DNA of 27,072 nucleotides from Choristocarpus tenellus KU-1152 (lineage: Eukaryota > Phaeophyceae). The position numbers and the translations under genes are program-made. This document shows, in pieces, positions 10,201 through 22,200 of this stretch (the stretch's first letter is position 1; every line of letters begins with the position of its first letter). The notes below the pieces were generated by a model, which saw only the letters and a program-made list of their open reading frames with translations, was not told the DNA's origin and ran no database searches. Where the stretch lies: assembly GCA_964200185.2 (NCBI GenBank), contig CAXNAD020000154.1:1-27072 (forward strand). The letters run 5' to 3'.

Positions 10201-13200
10201 AGCCCTTCATCAGCAGGGTTTGCATCGAGGCCCGCATCCGTATTATTGGAGATGACCTTGGCTGAATATCGTGTCCAAGTCAACCCTCCCTCGTTAGAAG
10301 CATCATCCTTTTTTTTAGATACTGGCATTGGACTGGGTGGACTACCTAGTTCAGATTTCTTCACACAACTGATCCAATCTGGCAAGTCAGATGCTGGTGT
10401 ATCCTGTGGCAGAAGCAACGGTCAAGTGGTGGGTGGAACGGAGGTTGAGGAGAAATTGCAACAATAGCCACTCTGTACTGTAAACCATCATACGCTCACC
10501 ATAGAAATATTATCTCGTGCCCTGTCAGTCTTTCCACGGTTGCAGATCTTAGAATTATGATGGCATTGGTGAGAATCGGACACTATTTCATACCTAGGGC
10601 CTATATAGTTATATTCAAATGGGTTATGATAATGCTACATACTTCAAACTATTCAGAGTAGTACACACACAGACACACATCCATAATCACAATGCATAGT
10701 ATATCCGAGGATCAAGCATCAACAATACACACAGGCAGAATGAACACTTAGCACCCATCAGAACTCAGATTGTGTTGGAAGTCGCCAGGAGGATAATGTG
10801 CTGTATCGATAGTCACTTCCTCAAGTTCACCTGCTCAGATTGTTGTTCAATGTTTACTCTGCCCACACTGGAAGATTGAGTAGGATTTGGTGCCCAACCT
10901 GGACGCCCCCCTCCAAGGCTAAGGCGCCGGGCAGTGGCTGAACTAGGAATATTGTTGATGCCTGTCCAAGGCTTTGCAGCCCTTGGTGGGAACTCAGACC
11001 TTGATTGCGTGGATCCATTTAATGTGTTGAGCCTACGCACAATTATATAGAGCATGTGCAGGAGGATTCTTGACTATGGCCAACATTTTCGTATAACTGT
11101 ACCTAATTCAATTCAATATACGCAGTAAACGGAGATAGGTAGTGTTGCTATTCAAAATCGTTTATGAGTACAAATCTAATTAACTCAGAATTTCTTGTTG
11201 TACTCAATTATAATGAAAACATGCACACATCACACATATTGTGGCATGCGAATTGTTGCGATCCGCGAGTATATTGTACACCGCGCATTTGCGCGAAAAT
11301 GAACTATCAAAAGTATCCCACCTCAATTTTCGGTTTGGATTATTCGCAATTAAATTACATTGTAGTGATTGAATCGCTTCAACACACAATTATAGAGATG
11401 AAGGATTTATCACTCTCTACTCCTATGCCTGACCTGGCAAAGATTGGTGTTGTCACACTTTCCCCCACCTGACAGCCTGTCTGTCCTGTTCTTGCTCTTG
11501 AATCTCTCCGACAGCATCAGGAGCACCAAGGTGACCTGATGCTATGACACGGGACAGCCATTCACAAGATGAGGGTTTGGTAGAAGAATTGGTAGATTCA
11601 CCTACCACAGAGGAAGAACATCCTCCCATCCACATTAGAGGGGTTCCTCCGCATGCAGTACCTGTTTCTATGCACTTTGTCTTCCCATTTATCTTGACAA
11701 TCTCTTCAAGACTAGTTGAAGGACTTTTGGGGGCAATTGTGCTAGACAGAGATGCAGACATGGGATTACCATCGCTGCGCTTAGGTTTACTGGCATTTGC
11801 TATCCAATCTAGTTCATTATCAGCTAAACTCGAATTTCCATTGCCAGTTAGTCCGATCTGGGCATCTTCAATCTCTTGTATCCAACCCAGTCCCTTTTGC
11901 TGAGAAACTTTGCAATCTTCCCAATGTGAGATTGTCCTGTCCCAGCCCACATCCCCATTCTTGACTTTACTGGCCACAAGCACCCATTCCAGTCCTCCCC
12001 CCTCAGAAACCCCGTTCTCATTGCAAATATATGTCGGTATGTGCATGGGTGGATTACCCGACCCAGACCCCAACCCAGAAGCGATGCAGTCTGGCGTTTG
12101 GGACACAAGTGCCTGTAGGTGGGGAGGGTGGAGTCAGGATTGATGAAGAGTTTAGGGCCGAGCCTCCAGAGCATGAATGATGAGCAGGATAGTTCAAATC
12201 TAATTACGATCAGCATGTACCTTTTTTATGTGGACAACACATATGGAGTCCCAATGTTTTTTCAGTAGGCCTCATACTATTGCTGGCATTTAATATAGTA
12301 CAAGGAGTACGCAAAATACTTTTCATGTCATTCCTACACACATAGACGTGCATGAATTTACAAGCAGGTTAAGCAAATATTCAATCGCCTCAATCGACTT
12401 TCACCCCAGTTCAGCTTTGCACCACTACAGGCAACTCTGTGAGACCATGTGCACAACATCACCTTTATTTGGTTGGTTTGTGTTTCAACACCTCCTGGTT
12501 CCACCCGTGGATCTTGACTAGGCTGCGGTGCCCAAGCTGGAAGACCTCCTCCAAGGCTAGGGCAACGGGAAGATGTGAGACTAGCATTGTTTGTGGCTAC
12601 CCATGACTTTGCCGCCCATGGAGGGAGCTTAATCTGTTGTGCTGTATATGCAGAAGCTGGATCGAGCCTGTATGTGGTGTGATGGGGTTATTGAGGAGGA
12701 CTTGCCAAGGGCGGCATAGCAACCCTTCCCACGAACTGTTTTTCAAGCCTTACCTCAGAACATGCTCCTTTCATGGTTTGAGATACAATATTATGCAAGT
12801 GGCATAATCAAACATGCTCTCCCATCTATCTAATATTCTCAGTAGGCGGCATTAAATTCTTTTACCATCACCTGGCAGATTGGCGGTCTTGCTTTTGCTC
12901 CTGCAACTCACGGATAGCTTCAGGGGAGCCAAGATTACCTGATGCCACAGATTGAGACAACCAGCAACCCGGCAACGGTTTAGCTGAAGGGCGGAAGTCT
13001 CCATCTTCCTGAGAGGAAGAGTAGCTCATCATCCATTCTGGATGTGTGTGCACAGGTGCTTGCTTCACCCTAGCTCGCTTAGCTGTCCTTCTGGCAGTCT
13101 CCTCCAGCCAAGTTAACTGACAATTAACAGAGCCATCTCCTTCAGCTATGTCATGACTTGCTTGGGATGCTGATGGAGCACACACGCTCCATTTCGTGCC

Positions 13201-16200
13201 ATTTTCAGTCTCTCTTACAACTTGCTCAAGCCAAGTTGGGCCATCCTTGGTGACTGCAGTGAGTGAGGCTGTAGTGGTAGGAGATTAGGGCGTTGTCAGT
13301 CAGCTGATCTCACGAGAAGGAATGGAAGGGAGTGAGACATAGTCAAATAGATATTATGTTAGGTCAGCTTACACAATGTCTTCCTTTGCCTCTGAGTAGA
13401 GGTAATTGATCAGAAGTACTCCAAGATAACAAAATAGATAATATACTTCAGTAGGAAATTGTACCTCAAAGTGCTTGGAGGAGTATGTTTATGCTTTACA
13501 AATAGCATTTGGCCAACCGCATTTGTGGTAGAAGGGCCTTGTGAGAGACCTGGTATGGTGTATGAGAGCGTGTGAAAGGGAAACTACGGGAAAGATTCAA
13601 CTTCAGTATAGTTTACGACTTCCCACAGTCTAGTGCCACACTTCGTAGATGTTGTGAAGCTGACTCATGAAAGGATATAATAGTTCTGGGACCAAGAGTA
13701 AAGGAATGCATGGTATTCCCTCCACACTGACTCTGTGATAACCAAATTGGTGCTGGCTATCTTGGTATTGTTACTCTGGGGGGGGATATCGTATGTTTAG
13801 GACGGTTGGAGCTGGGGGCATGTTAGAGGTCATGTTGTGTTCAGTTACGTGTTTATCATTTCCATATGGTTGGTCATGATCATCCTCAGTCATTTATTCG
13901 GCACGTGTATGCTCTTGCTGCGACTGTCTAGCCCCCTACGAGTGAAATTATCTCAGAGGGTACGAGTTTTTCCCTGTTTGTCCATTTGGGATTTGAATTC
14001 CCATGGGTCATTTTAGGACATTTTCCTACTCCAAAATGTTTAGGAGTAGGTAAAATGTGTACATTATGAAAAGTTGTGTCCAGAACATGGACATTGACAC
14101 TTCCTAACAAACACGATAGCCAAAATCACATCAAAACTGTAACATTGGATTTTGGTCCCCAATTGGACGTGACTCTACCCTCTAAGATACTTTGGCTCCT
14201 ACCTGTGATGAGCTGCTCACTAGGTGGAGTGTATATCAACTTGCCAGTCATTGATGGCAAGCGAGTCGGGGCCCACGGTGGTAGGCCACTATCAAGACTT
14301 GGTCGACTCTTTGGGGTTTTGGTCACTGAGGAGGCTGTGACTGCCTCATGGTCTGGTACCTGGAGAGTGGTATCTCCGCTCAGGCTTAAGCACTCGGCAG
14401 ATGAATCTCCAGCCATAGGAACAGGGAGAGGTGAAGATCCAGAGGCATAGATTGGTGCCCAGGGAGGAAAACGGACAATCATATCGGTTTGCCTTTGTCC
14501 AATTCTGACCTGGGTAGTGCTGGTCTTTATGACTTCCAGACCATCACCCTGAGGGATCTGCCGTCCATCTGGATCGAGTTCCTCTTCTGACGAGGTATTG
14601 GTAGCAGGAACACGGGACAGGTCAGGAGAATTTATAGTAGCCCAAGGAAGAAAGCCTCCATCAAGGCTTGGTCGCCTTTGGGGTGTTTCAGTCAGGATGG
14701 CAGGAGTGTTGGTGGACTGCACACTTGGTGCCAAATGAGGAGCACCCTCATTAAGAGAGAGAGTCGTTCCTGTGAAGTGACATGAGCCGGATATAGTTCC
14801 CTTGAGTCAATAGCAAGGACAGAGGGTGAAAAGCTACGAACCAGGCTACAGTGCATTTTTGGATATGCCAAAACAAGCTTGTAATTCTACTGGTGGGTAC
14901 TTGAAAATAGTGACCAGAGTGTTCTACTTCGAGTATATTGATTAGGCACTGTCTGTTGGGCAACATTGTGCAGCAATAGACTAAAGCAATTGCTGAGACA
15001 AGACCTATAACCACATTTGTCAGACTTCATGAATTTTACCAGAATTTTTCCAAAAGTAATATATGTATTGGAGTTTATAACTAAGACAAGGGGCTGAACT
15101 TAGCAAGGTCATGGCATGGACATGACTGAGGCAGGGTAGTAGAGAGTAGGATGATATGGGGCAGATATAGGACGAGAGGTGTGTGAAGTCTTGCTCACAG
15201 AAGTACCTGAACATCCTGTTGCCACCGCTCTAGGTGATAATTGGGTTGCATTGCTGCCACTTGTAATTGTGCAAATTCTTAACCTGGTACAGAAGCAATT
15301 AAAGACAAAAAATAGGGGCAAAGGGAAGTGCATGGCTATTGATACACTCGGTGAAATACGAATCTGTGGCACCACAACCCCTATCATCGCTGTCAAGATA
15401 TATATGATCCAACTGCCAGAGCAAAGCTTAGTCAAATCGATCTCAACGTGATCCAAGTACAATATTTCTGTACTGCAGAAACAATGATAATGCTAACCTC
15501 ATGTGAACATTACTGATAAAACACAGATTTGTGTTAAGTACAATGCATAAGTTTATGAGTGGACACCAACACATTTATGGAGTCCTGAGACTTTATGTAA
15601 ACTTCAAACACTTCCATCCACTCTGAGAGCCAAACCAATTGAGAGGTAGGCAGGTTTGAACCCTTTTGCATTCCAAGTCGTCTTTCTAATTCTGTGCAAT
15701 AAACTCTATCTCATTCTCATTGCTTTATGTGGACATATTGCATACAAATTTATATTCCCCCTTTCTGCAAACAGAGTGACACCACCATTCAGCAAAGCTC
15801 ATTCTGCACGTGTACAAAATGTCATATTTTTTCCCTTTGTCAGGATCCTCAAAATGCAACCCTGCCAACTTCTCAGTTGGTTTGGCTCTGACTACTTTCA
15901 ACAAAGGCACTCATCAACTGTACAGAGTCATGTCTCCAATCTCTACAGTGAAGTGCACTTGATGACTACTTGTGATTGAGATGCCTTGTCACGATATGAA
16001 CTTTACAAATAGTCACCAGTAGCTCTTTGGCTCCTCAGGCTATGTCATACAGCAGTGGCAAAACCTTATCATTGAGAATGAACAAAGAGAATCAAGGTTG
16101 CCAAGTTGATAATGCTTCATCCCGATTTTTTCCCCTCAAACAACAGTGGTCTCTATATAGGAAAATAAAACTTGTCACCACGATAAGCTCCAGTAGGACA

Positions 16201-19200
16201 GATGCTGATATTGTTGTGCTTTGCATGACTCTACAAGGCTTAAGTACTGGGTGTCACATCTTCTACAGAGAAAAGACATTCTGTATGTATTGCCCAAGAA
16301 ACGATTTACAAGATAGCTTTGGGGCAAAATTTTGACATGAAAACACGATTCTTTCCTCGCCACAGTTGTCCAGCCAGCCATAGAAAGTATGAACTCCAGT
16401 GCTTGTCTGAGTGTTGAGCTTTAGGCTCTAGTTTTTTTCTACTGAACTGCACTTGATCTCAAGTGCGGTGATACACGTGGCCACCCATCGTTTCTTGCAA
16501 TGCAATCGGGTTTATTGAAATTCTCACCTTGGTGCAGAACAAAAACGCTACATGGCAGTTTGTGTTTAGTACAATGCAGATGTCGCTCTCCAAGGACAGC
16601 TATGAGTTGCAGCCCAAGAAAATTAGAAGGGTACTACAAAAAATTCCAAGACGAAAATATGAGATGAACAACTGGATGCCCTGCCAAGCAGGGACACATT
16701 GCTACTTCACCCAAGAGTTTGATCTCAATATTGGTGATGAAGCAATATTTCAACGTTTTTGCAGGAGAAGAATGGTAATGTTTTCATATTTTAGTTCTCA
16801 TCCAGTAGAAAACAACAATGTGTGGAACCCTATGTAGAGCGCAATAGTTGTCTCTACATTTGTTTCTCTCAATTGATATGATACTGTGTATGAAAGTAAG
16901 CTTCGTCACTGTTGGGTCTAAAACACATGAAGGACTTAAACCGCAGAGAACAATATCTTGTACCAGTACCACATACCCATTCACGATGTGTCTGTACAGT
17001 CATTGTCTCTGTCCAAGGCCATGATCCAGTACCAGGTTTGTACTAAACTCAATGGACCCAGGGAGGTTCCAGTATGCAAAGCCGATCCCAACATACCATG
17101 TTCTCTATAGTGCAGACTGCCTACATGCAATACTCTGTCAAGTGATATTTGCCAACAGGAGATGCAACGACTGAGCTCACAGCAGTCCACAGGGAGGGCA
17201 GAGGCTTGAGTCCGTCATTGACTAAGGAAGTTCCTTCCCATGAGCCACTGTACTCTTGTTTTGGTCCTTCCCTCAAAGAAAATTCCTTAGGCAACAACAT
17301 TGATCTGCAGGCAGCTATGGCATTTGCCTTGTTTGGCAAGTGAAGGTGCTACTAACAGATCCAGGTTCCATTCATTGATTTGTACTCCATCACACATCCC
17401 TGGTGACCATAGATATCCGAAAGTCTTAATAGCGTTTGTTGTAGGCTCTGACCAGCTGTAAAAAAAATAGCTTGCAGAGTTTGAATGAACGAATTCATCA
17501 ATACATTATACCAATACAGAATGTATCTGCATGGAACACACACACTCAAGAATGCTAAGGTATCAAGGGGGGAATATATCGGAAATACAATTGAGGAAGG
17601 CTCCACTTGCATTATTCATCGATCTCATTATACAATATTGCTGCCATTGGATGCTAAACTTGTGTTCAAGACTTTCACATCCTTGGTGCTGGCCGCCCCT
17701 ACTATGATCATAACCTACGGTACCTCAGTCAATGTCCCCCTGCTGCAGCCTCTGAGAGATGCTGAGTAAAAATAATGTGAAACACGTGAGTCTGTGCTCA
17801 CAAGGAAGAATATAGTGTCAGAACGAATATGCAGATCTCTACAGTTACTCCAAAAAGGAGCCAGGTGCCTCAAACTGGAGCATTTCCTATTCAACATGAT
17901 ATTGTGTACTCTATCTAGACAACTTGGAGCATAAGCACGTCCTACAGGAAATTTGGGCCCCTCACACTCAAAGTAAAAAATCTTGTACTGACTTCATACC
18001 AAAAAACTTCAACGTGTAGGAATCAGCATTGGCATTGTTCTGCATGTGGGGATATGTAAGCATCATCATGTTAGGTCCAAAAGAACGACAATCAATAGAT
18101 GATATCCTGCTTATCTCATCTCCTCAGTCCTCCCACCCCACAACTGAGATTCTACAGGGTGGCAGCAGTAGCGATCACTTATCTGGACAGCACAAACGTT
18201 CAACTACACCTTTGCCTCATCTGATCCCTAAACATCTCTCCACAGAGCTCTATCCCCTTCCTTACCCCATGGGCTCCACATTCACCTGAGATGAGAAGGG
18301 GTGGACCAGGGTTCCTCTAGAACGCATTCCTTGGAGAGAGTCGAACCAAACATCCATGAAGCTGTTGCTTGTTCCTGGAGACCCCCACCATGGGATGGGC
18401 CTTTGCTCTGCACCTGTGAGACTAGATGCACGTCACTCTGCTTGTCATCCAGTGATGATAGGCTCATCTTTTTCTTCCTCAACAAAGGGGTGGAAGCTGC
18501 AGCAAGGCATGGGATTTCCATCATGCCCGCAGCCTTGAGAGTTTGATCCTGATCTGGTCCTCTTCTCTTCCCAGACTCCGCAGCTGCTTTGTGGAGCCAA
18601 TCATGCCCACCTGGGTTGTGAAGGAGAAGGGCATTATGACTGATGGAATTATATGATGAGCATGTGAGTGAAAGTATCTTAGAGGGTACGAATTTTGCCC
18701 TATTTTTCCATTTGGGGCTTGACTTCCCACGGTTTTTTATGGCATTTTCCTACTCTGAAATGTTTTGAAGTAGGCAAAATGTATACGTTATGAAAAGGTG
18801 TGTCTGGAACAAGGATATTGACACTTCCTAGCAAACACAATAGCCAAAATTACTTCAAAATCGCAACATTGGATTTTGGTCCCCAAAACGTACGCGGCTC
18901 TACCCTCTAAGATACTTTGACTCTGTGCTTCGAGTATACCAGGACATCACCTGATAATGAAGTAAACGACTTAAATGAAAAAAGGGAAAACATAGAATAT
19001 CTAGAATATTTTGCAGCTAATAGTGGGAAACATCACTTCAGGGACTAGAAACAGAGGTGGAGTATCGACATATAATGGTCTATTCTCCAAAAACTGGACT
19101 CAAGCAAAGCTACTGCAGTATCCTTGAAGACGGACTGTAATTTCAGCCCAGGAGATATCCCAAGACAGTTATTCCAAGAGTGAGTACAAGAAGAGAACAT

Positions 19201-22200
19201 TTTCCAAGTAGATGAGTTTGTACGTACTTGATGGATGGATCTTTGCCAGACTAAGAAGTGAGATAGGTAGAATGTGACTGAATATTACTGAGGATTGCAT
19301 TGGTTCATACCACTATAGAGTTTCTACACAAAAACGAATAGGCAGTATGAAGCCCTTGCCCTGGAGAGAGGTGTCAGGAATATTCAATTCCAAATACGCT
19401 TTGCAATCAATATATGAAATTTTGTGATGCACTATATGTTGTGCAGAAGCATCCCCATACAACATTTGGGAGGATATCACCTTGCACATGCCCATGTGCG
19501 TACCCCCTACTCTAGCTGCGCCGAGGAGCACTCTGTTCTTCTTAGCACTGCAATTATCTGACAACCCGAAATGTTAGAAATCAATCATGTTGACCTGATG
19601 TAGTACTGAACTCCTTGCAACAATGGTGTCTAGTTCAAGATGGATTTTCTGTTTGCGTAACGTACTAAGAATTTCTGCAAAGCTGTTGCTATCAGCATAA
19701 TTGTGACAGTTGGCTTTTGGCCCTTCACCACTGTAATTGTTGGAGGTATGTATGATAAATGTTCAACCACATTTCAGTTAAGGAAATCAAAATGGGATAT
19801 AAACTATTTTTGTCTAGTGGACAAGTTTTTTCCTGGTATTTGTTACAAGTATGGAGACAAGGAGACCTCAACAGGGTCAACAACCTGGAGAATGACTCCC
19901 AACAGAATAACTCTTCACGTCTCATAAATTTCAAACTTCTTAGGGTAAGGGAAGGTTAAGGGTTAGAGTTGACGTTAGGGTTAACAAGAGGGGTAGGGGC
20001 ATGGATAAGTGTTGGATAAAATGAATGAATTTGTGTTCTTTTTTCTCTTCACAACAAGGATAAGAAATAGATACAAAGAAATTGGGAGTATTGCTCATGT
20101 CACTGATGCAACAGCTTATTGTCCATCTATACCCAGTGCAGATAGGTTTCTCTATGTGTGGTATGTCACTGGACTGAAACTGGGATTTGAACTCCTTCCT
20201 GTTGTATGTAGAACTCAAAGAATGGAAAAAAAAATAGCATACTTCTGCTTGCATTGACTTGCCTATATTTTCTTGCCTAGGGAAAAGCACAAATATCTAG
20301 TCATAGTGAGCACCTGTATCACGAAGAAAGATTGATCAGGACCTTTTGAGTATAAGGAGAAATAAAGTTTTCTGTGTGGCTCAAAGTATCTCGGGGGGAG
20401 GGGGGGTGGCGGCTGTCCATTTGGGATCAATTTTTTCATATCGTGATTTTTGGGTGATTTGATTCGATAGGTTGGATGGATAATGTAAATGCACTTTTCC
20501 TGATTTTAGTCAAATGGACACCCTGATGTAGACCCCCCCCCTTCCCCAGATATTTTGGGTCTGTGGTACCCCAATTCCCCTGCCCGAAATGCAGCTAACC
20601 TACATCATTATGTTGTGACTGTAGAAGAGGAGACAATAGGTCGTCCACCAAAGCAAGGATTTGACCCTCCACAGTGTTAGGAGTGTATGTACCAGAAGGA
20701 AGTTCCAGGGGCCCCTTATACTCAGTGGCCCCCCTCAAGGAAATTACAGCTCAGTACCAGCAAATACACTCCTTGTGGATCCTCAAGTTGATAGCATTAC
20801 ATACCACTCAACTTGTACATTGGGCATGTATGATGTATTGATGCGATTTGTTGTCAACGCAGAGTTCATATAACCAGACACAGCTATAATCCGTGCACAT
20901 CGTCTATATTGGTGCTCATACCAACAGGCAGTTCTTTTACTGTAGAAGTGTTTCAATCATGGGTAATCTCATTCGTGCTATATAATACATGCTTAGGAAT
21001 TAACCAGGTGGAACAAGAGGTCTACATCACATGCACTCAGTAGTTCATAGTATCTTGTAGTGCAGATTATGTGTACCATATGTATCGCAGCTTGCTCCTC
21101 TGTGTACGCAAGAAAACTAATATCCTTAAATAGAGAGCATTCGCATATTCTAGATTTTCATGATTCTAAAGATAGGAAGGAACGTAGGCCTATGCAAACG
21201 ATGTATTCGATCATATTAATCTCAAATACAAAATGTATCACTAATACACAGTACTCGAAGCATGATGGAGATTGTGGTATGCCTCTACTCACAGCAAGAA
21301 GTTCTGAGCCAAAGTCTTTACTAGCACTTCACAATTTATTAGGAAATACAATCTGGTGTCTACGGATCCAATTACCCCAACCAGTAGACTACCTCACCTT
21401 GGATACTGTTAATCGTGGGTCCAACTTCTGTCCGAGATGCAACCTGATTAACCCAGTCAAGACTCGTTACTTCCATGGCACATTTCCCTTTATAGATCCC
21501 ATCTCTTCCTCTATGGATGCTGCTCGCTGCAAAATTTGTCCCTGAGGCTAGAGATGATGCAGTGGCATCATTCTCCCTCCCATCCACAGTTGCAAGTCCC
21601 AATGCAGATGTGGATTCAGGCTGTGGGGTGGATGTGGGAATGGTCGAGAAGGCTGGCATCGGGACTGGAACAGAACACGTTTTAGCCCATGGTGGGAGCC
21701 GAGGCTTGGATGACGTTGCGGCATCAGGAGCAATACTTCCATCCCCAGTTTGTGTGCTCGCTGTTGCCGTCCTGGTCCCTGATTTTGAGCAAGAATCAGG
21801 TGCATCATCATCATCACTACCCTCTTCACCTGATGATACCCCAAGGCGGCCAGATGTTACTGCTGCTGCCATCCATCCTCCTGGACTAGCTACCTTATCC
21901 CCTGCTCTTTCGTTCCCCATTCCGTATGGTGTGATCCGACCATCATCAGTATCTCTCCCGTATTGACAAGCAGTACCCACAAGAACTTTATCAAATTTTG
22001 TGTTAACAGGGGCAACGAATCTCCCTGCAGTCAGCTGCCCACCAGATAAGGCCAGTAATTGAGATATCTCACCAACCTTCACCCCCATGCAGAAACAGCA
22101 GCAGCAGCTCTTACTAACAGTGCAATTTTCATTTCCACTGGGCACTGTCGTATCCTCCATATTTCCAGAGGCAGATCTTACACCTGTCACTAGCTGGTCT

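Larger units (their letters stand above)
18611..21397 (-). other. Intron 5 (2.8 kb)
   Basis: Holds one family B element (20377-20561), one family A element (18666-18923) and a degenerate telomere-like tract near 19940-19995. Small open frames show no recognisable protein. Confidence 0.65.

Noticed and set aside
8685-14202. Family A elements as intron-creating 'introners'
   Set aside because: Introners span the whole intron, with both splice sites at or in the element ends. Here only one end meets a splice site and hundreds of other bases fill the intron.
19940-19995. Interstitial telomere repeat
   Set aside because: Only scattered TTAGGG-like words with irregular spacing; kept as a low-confidence repeat, not as evidence of chromosome fusion or of lineage.
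21517-21966. 149-codon + strand frame
   Set aside because: Shadow of exon 5 for the same reason; its Ser/Pro bias simply mirrors the other strand.
22087-22115. CAG/TGC trinucleotide run as an expansion locus
   Set aside because: Only a handful of units (coding SCCCCF in exon 5), too short to call an expansion-prone tract.
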